Source: Rhizomicrobium sp.
Lineage (GTDB): Bacteria > Pseudomonadota > Alphaproteobacteria > Micropepsales > Micropepsaceae
Direction: 5' to 3'
NCBI GenBank assembly: GCA_037200045.1
Contig: JBBCHM010000001.1
Location: 744,001 to 808,000 of the forward strand
Length of the DNA stretch: 64,000 nt
Shown: positions 7,187 through 15,831 of the stretch, in pieces
Numbering within the stretch: the stretch's first letter is position 1
Layout: every line of letters begins with the position of its first letter
The notes under the pieces: generated by a model
Databases searched by the model: none
What the model was told of the DNA's origin: nothing
Seen by the model: the letters and a program-made list of their open reading frames with translations, nothing else
Position numbers and translations under genes: made by a program

Positions 7187-9976
7187 ATGTCGAAGCAATA
7201 TCTCGCTCGGGCGACGCGCCCGAGCCTCAGGAGCTTTTTGCTGGCCAGCGTCGCGGCGGTGGCCACCGGCGCCAGTCCTTCGGTGGCTGTCGCGCAGCAG
7301 GCCCCCGGTGAGCAAATCGAGACGGTGGTCGTCACCGGCTACGCGCAGTCGCTGAGCAATGCACGCGACATCAAGAAGGATGCGAACATCCAGGAAGACG
7401 TGATCGTCGCCGAAGACATGGCGAAGTTCCCGGAACTGAACCTGGCCGAATCGTTGCAGCGCCTGCCGGGCGTGGAGATCACCCGCGAGGGGGGCGAGGG
7501 CCGGGAAATCTCTCTGCAAGGCCTTGGCCCGGATTTCACCCGCGTGCAGCTCAACGGCATGGAAGTGCTGGGCAACGACGACTCCGCGTTGGATGCCCGC
7601 GGCCAGCGTTCGCGCGACCGCGCCTTCGACTTCAACATCTTCGCCTCGGAAATGTTCTCGAAGGTGGTGGTCGAAAAGACCTTCCAGGCGGCCCAGAACG
7701 AGGGCGGCATGGCCGGCACGGTCGGCCTGTTCACCGGCAAGCCCTTCGACTACGCGGAGGGATTCCAGGGTGCGGTGTCGTTCAAGCTGGGCACCAACCA
7801 GTATACCGGGGATCCGCAGCCGCGCGTGGCTGCGTTGCTCAGCTACAATTGGAACGACAAGTTCGGCGTGGCGGTTTCGGTCGCCTATAGCCACCGCAAG
7901 ACCACGGAAGAGGGCGTCGACAATTACAACTACGACCAGCTGAGCGCGGACGACGCGCAGAACCTGGTCAATAACGGCCTGGACCTCTCCCATCTGACCG
8001 CCGCTCAACAAGACAAGTTCCTGGCCGGCGGCCTCTATATCCCGGACGGCAACCGCATCGACTCCTTTAACGCGAAGCAGGACCGCCTCGGCGTGACGGC
8101 CGCGCTGCAGTGGAAGCCGGTGGACAACGTGCTGCTGACGCTCGACGCATTGCACAGCGATTTCACCACCCACCGCGACGAGTATCACCTCGCGTCGCGG
8201 CCGCTCGCGTCCGGGACGGCCTCCTGGGCGTTCGATACCCCGGCCGGCGCGCCCTGGCCGGCCATCTTCCAGAAGCCCTCGATCATCAACAACCTTGAAT
8301 GGGATTCGAACGATTACGTCACCGACATCGACGTCACCAACTCGACCTTCGGCAGCGAGCACCGCCGGGAGCTGAACGAATCCGAATTCAACCAGTTGGC
8401 TCTGACCGGCAAGTGGGATGTGTCCGACGACCTCTCGATCGACGGGCATATCGGCTACGAGAAATCGAGCTACGACACCCCCTATGACGATAAGCTATAT
8501 ATGCGCGCCGAGGGCAACCTGATCGCCAATTATGGCACCGACGGCAAGTCGGCTTCGTTCCAGTATCCGGGCTTCAATACGACCGATCCCGCCAATTATG
8601 CGATGGATGACTTCTACTACCGCGCCTTCAACAACGGATCGGAACTGAAAGAGGGCACGCTGAACCTGCACTACAAGCTGGACGACACCTGGACGCTGCG
8701 CGCGGGGGTGGCCTATCACCGCTTCTCGAACAATGGCGCCAACTATTTCTATGACGGCAACGTCAATGGAACCAATGGCGAGACGCGGGGCACGTCCGTC
8801 GCCGACATCACCTCCGTGTTCACGAACAGCTTGGGGTCGTGGCTGGTGGGCGATTTTACCAAGGCCTTCGCGAAGTATGACGAGTACCACCGGCTCGGGC
8901 CCAAGCCCGACGGGACGGGTGGTCAGATCCAGGACATCGAGCAGGTGTTCAACGTCTCGGAAGGGACGACTTCCCAGTACGTGCAGGTGGACTGGGACAG
9001 CGAACTCTTCGGCAAGCGTTTCCGCGGCAATATCGGCCTGCGCGGCTACGAAACCGAAACCCGCAGCACCGGCTGGATCCAGGGCGACAGCTATGCCTAT
9101 CTCGGCACGGCGGACGTGAAAGGCCACTATTCGGGCGTGCTGCCGGCCTTGAACACGGTGCTGGAGTTGACGCCGGATATGCTGGTGCGCTTCTCCGCCA
9201 CGCAGAACCTGAACCGTCCGACGCTGAGTTCGCTGGCGGCCCAAGGCAGTGCGTCGCTGGACGATTCCGGCCAGATCGAAGCGTCCCGCGGCAATCCCAA
9301 CCTCAAGCCGTTCCTGGACTCCACGGTGGACCTGGCGGCGGAATATTATTTCGGCAAGGTGGGCCTGATTTCGGTGGGCGTGTTCCAGAAATATCTGAAG
9401 AACTTCATCGGCTCGGAGACCCTCGAGAATATCCCCTTCAGCCAGACGGGCGTGCCGTTCAGCACGGTCGCGGGTGCGACGGCGAACTCGATCGTCAAGG
9501 AATTCTCGATGCCGATCAACATCCCGGGCACGAAGAAGCTGACCGGTGTGGAACTGGCCGCGCAGAGCCAGTTCTGGTTCCTGCCGGCGCCGTTCGACGA
9601 TCTGGGCGGGGTGGTGAACTACACCTATGTGGACGCGGACCAGGCGATCACCGGCATTTCGCCGGTCAGTTATAACGCCACGCTCTACTACGAAACCCCC
9701 ATCTGGAGCGTCCGCGGTTCATTGAACCACCGCAACAGCTGGTACACGGGGCGGGATACCTCCTCCGCCATAAGCGCCAGCACGCGCGGCTTCGAGGGAA
9801 CCACCTATGTGGACGCCGCGGCCTCCTACAACTTCACCGACAAGCTCCAGTTCACGTTTGATGCGATCAATCTGACGAACGCGAAGGAGACGGAGTTCTT
9901 CGGCCAGAACCATTACCTTTACACCCAGACCCAGAGCGGCACGACTTACATGGTCGGTGTCGGCTACAAGCTCTGA
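7187..9976 (+). CDS. TonB-dependent outer membrane receptor
   Basis: The product has 929 residues. Residues 1-36 form a Sec signal ending in VAVAQQ; a TonB box (ETVVVTG) follows immediately. The plug domain runs to about residue 165 (LAESLQRLPGVEITREGGEGREISLQGLGPDFTRVQLNGMEV in part), with a long beta-barrel and a terminal aromatic-basic strand (TTYMVGVGYKL). The plug text is of the Caulobacter/sphingomonad type often used for sugars or other large nutrients. Such receptors import ligands with energy from TonB-ExbBD. Control by the divergent DeoR-type regulator would suggest a carbohydrate ligand, which is inference. A strong terminator follows, so the downstream sulfotransferase genes are probably transcribed separately or by read-through. 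Confidence 0.92.
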   Translation: MSKQYLARATRPSLRSFLLASVAAVATGASPSVAVAQQAPGEQIETVVVTGYAQSLSNARDIKKDANIQEDVIVAEDMAKFPELNLAESLQRLPGVEITREGGEGREISLQGLGPDFTRVQLNGMEVLGNDDSALDARGQRSRDRAFDFNIFASEMFSKVVVEKTFQAAQNEGGMAGTVGLFTGKPFDYAEGFQGAVSFKLGTNQYTGDPQPRVAALLSYNWNDKFGVAVSVAYSHRKTTEEGVDNYNYDQLSADDAQNLVNNGLDLSHLTAAQQDKFLAGGLYIPDGNRIDSFNAKQDRLGVTAALQWKPVDNVLLTLDALHSDFTTHRDEYHLASRPLASGTASWAFDTPAGAPWPAIFQKPSIINNLEWDSNDYVTDIDVTNSTFGSEHRRELNESEFNQLALTGKWDVSDDLSIDGHIGYEKSSYDTPYDDKLYMRAEGNLIANYGTDGKSASFQYPGFNTTDPANYAMDDFYYRAFNNGSELKEGTLNLHYKLDDTWTLRAGVAYHRFSNNGANYFYDGNVNGTNGETRGTSVADITSVFTNSLGSWLVGDFTKAFAKYDEYHRLGPKPDGTGGQIQDIEQVFNVSEGTTSQYVQVDWDSELFGKRFRGNIGLRGYETETRSTGWIQGDSYAYLGTADVKGHYSGVLPALNTVLELTPDMLVRFSATQNLNRPTLSSLAAQGSASLDDSGQIEASRGNPNLKPFLDSTVDLAAEYYFGKVGLISVGVFQKYLKNFIGSETLENIPFSQTGVPFSTVAGATANSIVKEFSMPINIPGTKKLTGVELAAQSQFWFLPAPFDDLGGVVNYTYVDADQAITGISPVSYNATLYYETPIWSVRGSLNHRNSWYTGRDTSSAISASTRGFEGTTYVDAAASYNFTDKLQFTFDAINLTNAKETEFFGQNHYLYTQTQSGTTYMVGVGYKL

Positions 9977-9999
9977 GACGACGGCCTTATGATAGACTG

Positions 10000-10036
10000 G
10001 GCGCCCACCTCCCGCGGGGGGAGGGGGCGCCTTTTC
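10000..10036 (+). terminator. Rho-independent terminator after the TonB receptor gene
   Basis: A GC-rich hairpin (GGCGCCCACCTCCC paired with GGGAGGGGGCGCC around a short loop) is followed by TTTTCC, 24 bases after the receptor stop codon. Confidence 0.8.
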
Positions 10037-10051
10037 CATGTGTCCTGAAAC

Positions 10052-10690
10052 GTGATTGTTTCCCATCGCCACCGTTTCATCTTCGCCGCCGTGCCCAAGA
10101 CTGGCACCCATTCCGTGCGGCAGGCCCTGCGCGAGCAACTGGGCGACGGGGACGTCGAGCAGGTGGGGCTGTTCGTCAACAAGCGTTTTCCGTGGGAAGA
10201 TCTGGCGGCGATCCAGCATGGCCACCTGTCTCTGCGGCAGGTGCGTCCCTATCTCGGCGAGGATGCCTTCGGCAGCTATTTCAAGTTCGCCTTCGTGCGC
10301 AACCCGTTCGACCGCTTCGTGTCGTACTGCGCCTTCATGCTGCGCGGCGGCGACATGTTCCGGCAGCGGCCGCGGGAGGTGATGCGCCACTTTCTTTTCG
10401 GGGAGCCGCCGGAACATCATATCCTGTTCCAGCCGCAAGCTTCGCTGCTGGTGGGCGAGGACGGCAAGACCTTGTTGACCGACATGATCGGCCGCGTCGA
10501 GGAGATGCAGGGCTCATATGATGCGATCTGCGCGCGTATCGGCATTCCCTCCCGCCCGCTCGACCGCGTCAACGGCAGCCGGCGCGGGGACTATCGTCAT
10601 TATTATGACCGGGCACTGATCGACGGCGTCGCCACGCGCTATGCTCAGGATCTGGAATTGTTCGGCTACACCTTCGAAGGCCTGCGATGA
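10052..10690 (+). CDS. Sulfotransferase family 2-like protein
   Basis: The product has 212 residues from a GTG start. It shows the two PAPS-binding sites of the family: a 5'-phosphosulfate loop PKTGTHS (15-21) after a hydrophobic strand, and a 3'-phosphate site FAFVRNPFDRFVSY (79-92). The shape is closest to the carbohydrate sulfotransferase group (Sulfotransfer_2). It should move sulfate from PAPS to a hydroxyl or amine; the acceptor is unknown. The gene overlaps the next by 4 bases (ATGA) and heads a run of four same-strand genes with overlaps or a 3-base gap. No signal peptide is seen, so it acts in the cytoplasm. Confidence 0.85.
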   Translation: MIVSHRHRFIFAAVPKTGTHSVRQALREQLGDGDVEQVGLFVNKRFPWEDLAAIQHGHLSLRQVRPYLGEDAFGSYFKFAFVRNPFDRFVSYCAFMLRGGDMFRQRPREVMRHFLFGEPPEHHILFQPQASLLVGEDGKTLLTDMIGRVEEMQGSYDAICARIGIPSRPLDRVNGSRRGDYRHYYDRALIDGVATRYAQDLELFGYTFEGLR

Positions 10691-11304
10691 GCCCCCTCGC
10701 CGCCAACCCGCGCAAGACCACGACTATCCGCAAGCTCGGTCCGGTCGACATCGCGGCCTTGCGCGCGGCCGTGCTGGCGATCCCCGAGGACGTCTGGAAC
10801 GCGGAGAACGCGAGCAAGCCGAACAAGTTCGGGGTTCTGGATGAGACCCGCCACATCGTTTTCCGCTTCCTCCACAGCCCGCGCGACTGGCGCAGGTCCT
10901 ATGATCGCGAAGCTTGGCCCCAATGGCGCGGTTTGCTGGAGCCCGTGCTGGCTGAGGCCGTCCGCGACTACAATTATGCTCGTGGGATCTTTCCGCGGGT
11001 GATGTTCGCAAAGCTACCGCCAGGTGCGGTGATCCGCCCGCACATCGATGACCAGCCCGCGGCGAAGTGGCCGCACAAGATTCACGTGCCGGTGTCGAGC
11101 AATGCCGGCGTGGCGTGCTTCTTCGGCGGCAGCGAGCATTATTTTCCGCCGGGCGAGGCGGTGGAGGTCAACAATCTGGGCCCGCACTGGGTGCGCAATA
11201 GCGGCGACACCGACCGCGTCCATCTGATCTTCGAATACTACGACGCCGACCAGCCGGAACCGCGCTGGCTGGCGCCGCTGTTGCTTGCCGGCGCGGCGCG
11301 GTGA
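10687..11304 (+). CDS. Aspartyl/asparaginyl beta-hydroxylase-like dioxygenase (first)
   Basis: The product has 205 residues. It has the Fe(II)/2-oxoglutarate core: H119-I-D121 (RPHIDDQ), a distal H167 (LGPHWVRNSG) and R177 (DRVHLIFEYY) for the co-substrate. This matches bacterial relatives of aspartyl/asparaginyl beta-hydroxylase. Likely role is hydroxylation of an amino-acid residue or small molecule. The ATG overlaps the stop of the sulfotransferase gene, and its own stop overlaps the GTG of the next gene, showing translational coupling. Partnering with sulfotransferases suggests that a hydroxyl added here could be the sulfate acceptor; this is inference. Confidence 0.82.
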   Translation: MSPLAANPRKTTTIRKLGPVDIAALRAAVLAIPEDVWNAENASKPNKFGVLDETRHIVFRFLHSPRDWRRSYDREAWPQWRGLLEPVLAEAVRDYNYARGIFPRVMFAKLPPGAVIRPHIDDQPAAKWPHKIHVPVSSNAGVACFFGGSEHYFPPGEAVEVNNLGPHWVRNSGDTDRVHLIFEYYDADQPEPRWLAPLLLAGAAR

Positions 11305-13220
11305 GCGCTTCCGCCGATTTCAGCGCTCGCGACGCGCTGCTGCGGGAGGCCCAGGATCTGCACTCCCGCCGGCGCATTCCGGAAGCGCTGGTCGTCCTCG
11401 CGCGGCTGCAGATGCTGCATCCCCGGTTCAGCCGTCTGTATCAGGAGCGCGGCCACTGCCATGTCCTGCGTGGCGATGCGCCGGCGGCCATCGACGCGCT
11501 GCGCGAAGCGGTTCGTCTCAATCCGACGCTGCCGGCGAGCTGGGATATGCTGGAACAGCTTTACCGCATGCTAGGGGACACCGCCCAGGCGGCCATGGCG
11601 GCGCAGCATCTGGCCATACTGAAACAACTGCCTCCGAAGGTGGTGGTGGCGAACAGCCTGTTCGCCGACGGCGACCTGGCGCCGGCGGCGGAGGTCATCC
11701 GGGATTACCTACGAAAGGATGGCGATAATGTAGGCGCCCTGCGCTTGCTGGCGCGTATCCGCCAGGAGCAGGACGCGCTCGATGACGCCGAGGCGTTGCT
11801 GAGATCGGTGCTCGATCGCGCGCCGGACTACCACGCGGCGCGCCTCGACTATGCCATGGCGCTCTTGCAGCGGCAAAAGCACCTGCAGGCGCGGCAGGAG
11901 GCCGAGCGCTTGCTCAGGCATGATCCGGACAACCGCGAATACCTCAAGCTGTATGGCGCGGCCTGCGTCGGCCTGGGCGACCACGAGCCGGTGATCGATC
12001 TCTATGAGAGGCTACTGGCCGGCCAAGTTCAGTCGGAAACGGAAGCCGCCGACCTGCGTCTGTGGCGGGCGAACGCCCTGAAGATCACGGGCCGGAGCCA
12101 GGAAGCCATTACGGACTATCGCGCCTCCCTGGCGGCGCGGCCGGACTATGGCGTGGCCTGGTTCGGCCTCGCCAACCTCAAGACTTATCGCTTCACCGAC
12201 GATGAAGTCGCGCGGCTGCGCGCCGCCGAATCGCAAGCCGCCATCCAGGATATGGACCGCATCTATCTGTGCTTCGCCTTGGGCAAAGCGCTGGAGGACC
12301 GCGGCGACTATGCATCCTCTTGGGCGTATTACAGCAAAGGCAATGCGCTGCGGCGCGCCGCCAGCCGCTATCGCCCGGACGTCGCGGAATCCTGCGCCCT
12401 GCGACTGAAGCGGGTCTTCACCGCCGAATTCTTCGCCGCGCGCGCGGGCTGGGGCGCGGACGATCCGGCGCCGATATTCATCCTGGGGCTGCCGCGTTCG
12501 GGCTCGACCCTGATCGAGCAGATCTTGGCCTCCCATTCCCGCGTGGAAGGCACGCAGGAACTGACCGAAATCGACCGCTATGCGGGCGAACTCTGCGGCC
12601 GCGACCCGGATTGCAGCCTGCCGCTGCAACCCGAGGCGTTGTCGCGCCTGACGCCTAAAGAGGCCCGCCTGCTCGGCGAGCGCTTCCTGGCCGAAACCCG
12701 CGCCTATCGCAGGCTGGGCAGGCCGTTCTTCATCGACAAGATGCCGAACAATTTCTGGCATATCGGCCTGATCCACCTGATACTGCCAGGGTCGACCATC
12801 ATCGATATGCGGCGCGAACCCATGGCCTGCTGCTTCAGCAACCTCAAACAGCTATTCGGCACCACCAACCAGGAATTCACCTACGGCGTCGATCCTATCG
12901 CCCGCCACTACCGCGCCTATCTCGACCTCATGCGGCACTGGGACGACGTGCTGCCGGGACGCGTGCTGAGAGTGCAATATGAGGATGTGGTCGAGGATCT
13001 CGAAGGCAGCGTGCGCCGTCTGCTGGAGTATTGCGGATTGCCCTTCGAGCCGGCCTGCCTGGCTTTCCACGAGACAAGGCGCAGCGTGCGCACGCCCAGT
13101 TCCGAGCAGGTGCGCCAGCCCATCGGCCGCGAGGGTCTGGAGCAATGGCGGCGCTACGCATCCTTTCTTGCGCCGCTGCGGGACGCGCTGGGCGACGCCT
13201 TGACCAGCTACAGGGCTTGA
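11301..13220 (+). CDS. TPR-repeat sulfotransferase
   Basis: The product has 639 residues from a GTG that overlaps the previous stop. The first 370 residues are helical TPR units (for example RIPEALVVLARLQMLHP, PAAIDALREAVRLNP, QEAITDYRASLAARP). The C-terminal 250 residues form a sulfotransferase domain with GLPRSGSTLIEQIL near 395-408, the IDKMPNNFWHIGLI block and a 3'-phosphate site around IIDMRREPMACCFSN. The architecture is widespread in alphaproteobacteria and related in domain order to protein-tyrosine sulfotransferases; TPRs may hold a protein substrate. The substrate is not known. No signal or membrane segment is visible. Confidence 0.88.
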   Translation: MSASADFSARDALLREAQDLHSRRRIPEALVVLARLQMLHPRFSRLYQERGHCHVLRGDAPAAIDALREAVRLNPTLPASWDMLEQLYRMLGDTAQAAMAAQHLAILKQLPPKVVVANSLFADGDLAPAAEVIRDYLRKDGDNVGALRLLARIRQEQDALDDAEALLRSVLDRAPDYHAARLDYAMALLQRQKHLQARQEAERLLRHDPDNREYLKLYGAACVGLGDHEPVIDLYERLLAGQVQSETEAADLRLWRANALKITGRSQEAITDYRASLAARPDYGVAWFGLANLKTYRFTDDEVARLRAAESQAAIQDMDRIYLCFALGKALEDRGDYASSWAYYSKGNALRRAASRYRPDVAESCALRLKRVFTAEFFAARAGWGADDPAPIFILGLPRSGSTLIEQILASHSRVEGTQELTEIDRYAGELCGRDPDCSLPLQPEALSRLTPKEARLLGERFLAETRAYRRLGRPFFIDKMPNNFWHIGLIHLILPGSTIIDMRREPMACCFSNLKQLFGTTNQEFTYGVDPIARHYRAYLDLMRHWDDVLPGRVLRVQYEDVVEDLEGSVRRLLEYCGLPFEPACLAFHETRRSVRTPSSEQVRQPIGREGLEQWRRYASFLAPLRDALGDALTSYRA

Positions 13221-13223
13221 TCC

Positions 13224-14204
13224 ATGCGGCTGTCCCGCCCTTTTTTCCAGCTCCCCGTGCTCTTCGAGGTGGAGCGTCTGCAGGCCGAGGTCGCGGCGTT
13301 GCCGGACCAGGCATGGGCACCGCACCCGGACCGCGTGCCCGGCAACAGCGCGGCGCGGTTGATCAGCGCCGGCGGCGGCGAGACGGATTCCCACAACGGG
13401 CGGATGCTGCCGACGCGCTGGCTTGGCGCCATGCCTTACCTGCGCCAGGTCCTCGCGGGCTTCGGCGTGGTGTGGAGCCGCTCGCGGCTGATGCGCCTGG
13501 AGCCGGGCACGGGCGTGCCCGAGCATGCCGATATCAATTATCACTGGTATACGCGGGTAAGGCTGCACATCCCGATTTTCACTTGGCCGGAAGTGCGCTT
13601 TCACTGCGACGGGCAATCCGTGCACATGGCTGCGGGCGAAGCCTGGATCTTCGACAACTGGCGCCGGCATCATGTGGAGAACAAGTCCAGCGCGGAGCGC
13701 ATCCATCTCGTTGCGGACACCACGGGCACGGCGGCGTTCTGGCAGTTCGCTTGCGGGCAGGCGCCGCCACGCGAGCAATGGCGGACGATAGCCTGGGACC
13801 CCGCGATCCGTCGGGAGCTGCTCACCGAGATCGACCAGCGCTTGCCGATAATGCCTGCCGCCGAGGTGCAGCTGCTGGTCGACGACTTGCGCGCCGAACT
13901 GGCGGTCGCCACGGATGCCGCTGACGTCAGGGCGCGCGCCGCGCAGTTCGGCGTGCTGCTGGAGAGCTTCGTGTTCGACTGGCGTCAATTGTGCGCGCTA
14001 CATGGCACAGACGGACGGGGGCGAGCGGACTTCCTGCGCCTGGCCGGCGCCGTGCACGAGGCCGCCAAGCCGCTCGCCGATGGGCTCGTCATGCGCACCA
14101 ACAACGCCAACGCGCTGCTGGTGCTTGAAAAACGCGTGCTGCAGTACCTCGTAGCGGACGAAGTCGCGCCGCCGGTGTTGGCGGAGCGAAGCAGCTCCCG
14201 TTAG
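13224..14204 (+). CDS. Aspartyl/asparaginyl beta-hydroxylase-like dioxygenase (second)
   Basis: The product has 326 residues. The N-terminal 170 residues hold the dioxygenase core: H101-A-D103 (VPEHADINYHWYTRVRLHIPI in part), H149/H150 in DNWRRHHVENKS and R159 in ERIHLV. The last 150 residues are helical and have no assignment. It begins three bases after the TPR-sulfotransferase stop, so all four genes form one unit. Two different hydroxylases with two sulfotransferases suggest sequential or dual-site modification of one target. The gene ends with a 4-base convergent overlap with the MarR regulator gene. Confidence 0.82.
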   Translation: MRLSRPFFQLPVLFEVERLQAEVAALPDQAWAPHPDRVPGNSAARLISAGGGETDSHNGRMLPTRWLGAMPYLRQVLAGFGVVWSRSRLMRLEPGTGVPEHADINYHWYTRVRLHIPIFTWPEVRFHCDGQSVHMAAGEAWIFDNWRRHHVENKSSAERIHLVADTTGTAAFWQFACGQAPPREQWRTIAWDPAIRRELLTEIDQRLPIMPAAEVQLLVDDLRAELAVATDAADVRARAAQFGVLLESFVFDWRQLCALHGTDGRGRADFLRLAGAVHEAAKPLADGLVMRTNNANALLVLEKRVLQYLVADEVAPPVLAERSSSR

Positions 14205-14608
14205 AGCATCCGCACAAGCAGGTTTCTGAGCTCGTGCTGTTGCGCGGTGCTTAAGCGGTTCAGGCATGGTTCAAATGCCCGCGCCAGAAGTTTCATCCCC
14301 CGACGGACACTTGTCCGCCCCAAAGGGGTCAGCTTCAGGCGATGCCGTCTCAGATCGCCGGCGTCGATCTCGCGCCCCAAATATCCGGAAGCTTCCAGGC
14401 GCTTCACGTATAGTGTGACGGTGGCCTTGGGCATGTTCAGGGCTTCCGCGAGCTCGGCCGGATAGGGATGCGCATCGATCTGCGCCAAGACGAAAAGTTC
14501 CTTGGTTTCGATGCCAAGGTTTTCTATGCCAGGCGATGCCGCGGCAATCGCCGACATCAGAAGGCGGTAATTCAGGCCCCAAATCTCGGCGGCGTCGATT
14601 TTCGCCAT
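14201..14608 (-). CDS. MarR-family transcriptional regulator
   Basis: The product has 135 residues with a winged helix-turn-helix around 45-100 (AELAEALNMPKATVTLYVKRLEASGYL in part; wing DLRRHRLKLTPLGR). It is transcribed divergently from the aldo/keto reductase gene 84 bases away, and a perfect palindrome lies between them. MarR proteins usually repress a neighbour and release DNA on binding phenolic or oxidising compounds, so the reductase is the probable target. The 3' end overlaps the end of the upstream hydroxylase gene by 4 bases in a tail-to-tail arrangement. Confidence 0.85.
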   Translation of the reverse strand: MAKIDAAEIWGLNYRLLMSAIAAASPGIENLGIETKELFVLAQIDAHPYPAELAEALNMPKATVTLYVKRLEASGYLGREIDAGDLRRHRLKLTPLGRTSVRRGMKLLARAFEPCLNRLSTAQQHELRNLLVRML

Positions 14609-14643
14609 TGCCCCCTTGTTGCTCCCCTGGCGCCATCCTAAGT

Positions 14644-14661
14644 TAGTTCAGAACTGAACTA
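14644..14661. promoter_or_regulatory. Palindromic operator, MarR type
   Basis: TAGTTCAG (14644-14651), two bases AA, then CTGAACTA (14654-14661) form a perfect 8+8 inverted repeat in the 84-bp space between the divergent MarR and aldo/keto reductase genes. Length and symmetry fit a MarR dimer site. Confidence 0.7.
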
Positions 14662-14692
14662 TCTCGAAGTGCAGCAAAACGAGGGTTAGCAC

Positions 14693-15778
14693 ATGGCGCT
14701 CGAACATTACATCACCCTTGGCCGTTCCGGACTTCGCGTCAGCCCGTTCTGCCTGGGCGCCATGACCTTCGGCGAAGATCTCGGATGGGGATCATCGGTC
14801 GAGGAATCCAAACAGATCATCGACCGCTATATCGAACTCGGCGGCAATTTCATCGATACCGCGAACTTCTACACCAAGAGTCATTCGGAAAAGATTCTCG
14901 GCGATCACATCGGGAAGGACAAGGCGCGCCGCGATCGGCTGGTGATCGCGACCAAGTTCAGCGGCAATCTCTATCCCGGCGATCCCAACGGCGGCGGTTC
15001 GAGCCGCAAGGCCATCGTCAACGCGGCCGAGAATTCCCTGCGGCGCCTGCAGACGGATTATATCGACCTCTATTGGCTGCACATCTGGGACCAGAACACG
15101 CCGATCGACGAGACCATGGCCGCGCTCGACGATCTCGTGCGCGCCGGCAAGGTCCGCTATATCGGCGTCTCCGACACGCCGGCCTGGAAGATCGCCCAGG
15201 CCAACACCATGGCGCAGTTTCGCGGCTGGTCGGCTTTCGTGGCGCTGCAGATCGAGTACTCGCTCCTGGAACGCAGCGTCGAACAGGAGCTCGTGCCACT
15301 CGCTCTGGAGTTTGGTCTCGGCATCACACCCTGGTCGCCTCTCAAGAGCGGCGCGTTGAGCGGCAAATATACCCGCGCCAACGCGGGAACGGTGAAGGGC
15401 GATCGTGGTGCGTTCCTTGAGGGATCCCTCAACGAGAAGACTTACGCGGTGATCGACCAGATCGAGATCATTGCCAAGGCCCACGACACGTCGGTGGCCG
15501 CTGTCTCGCTTGCCTGGCTTTCGGCCAAGCCCGGCGTCACATCGCCGATCATCGGTGCGCGGCGCCTCGGTCAGTTGGAGGACAATATCAAAGCGCTCGA
15601 CGTCAAACTGACGACGGACGAAATCGCAAAGCTCGATACGCTGACCCAGCCCAAATTCGGCTTCCCGCAAAGCATGCTGCCGATGGCGCCCGCGATTCTC
15701 AATGGTGGTACGAGCGTAAACGGCGTTTCGGCGCCTGCATCGGGCTTCGTTATTCTGAAGGGCGATAAGCCTTACTGA
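14693..15778 (+). CDS. Aldo/keto reductase
   Basis: The product has 361 residues. The catalytic tetrad of the aldo/keto reductase superfamily is visible: D55 (NFIDTANFY), Y60, K88 (VIATKFSG) and H130 (DLYWLHIWD), and the NADP-binding C-terminal part includes SPIIGARRLGQLEDN. It resembles the YajO/AKR12-like group. The enzyme should reduce aldehydes or ketones with NADPH. Regulation by the divergent MarR gene through the palindrome at 14644 is likely. The stop codon is 53 bases from the convergent end of the autotransporter gene. Confidence 0.92.
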   Translation: MALEHYITLGRSGLRVSPFCLGAMTFGEDLGWGSSVEESKQIIDRYIELGGNFIDTANFYTKSHSEKILGDHIGKDKARRDRLVIATKFSGNLYPGDPNGGGSSRKAIVNAAENSLRRLQTDYIDLYWLHIWDQNTPIDETMAALDDLVRAGKVRYIGVSDTPAWKIAQANTMAQFRGWSAFVALQIEYSLLERSVEQELVPLALEFGLGITPWSPLKSGALSGKYTRANAGTVKGDRGAFLEGSLNEKTYAVIDQIEIIAKAHDTSVAAVSLAWLSAKPGVTSPIIGARRLGQLEDNIKALDVKLTTDEIAKLDTLTQPKFGFPQSMLPMAPAILNGGTSVNGVSAPASGFVILKGDKPY

Positions 15779-15831
15779 CAACCAAGCGCAAGACCGATTC
15801 CGGGGAAGCGCCAAGTCTATCGCGCGCGATT

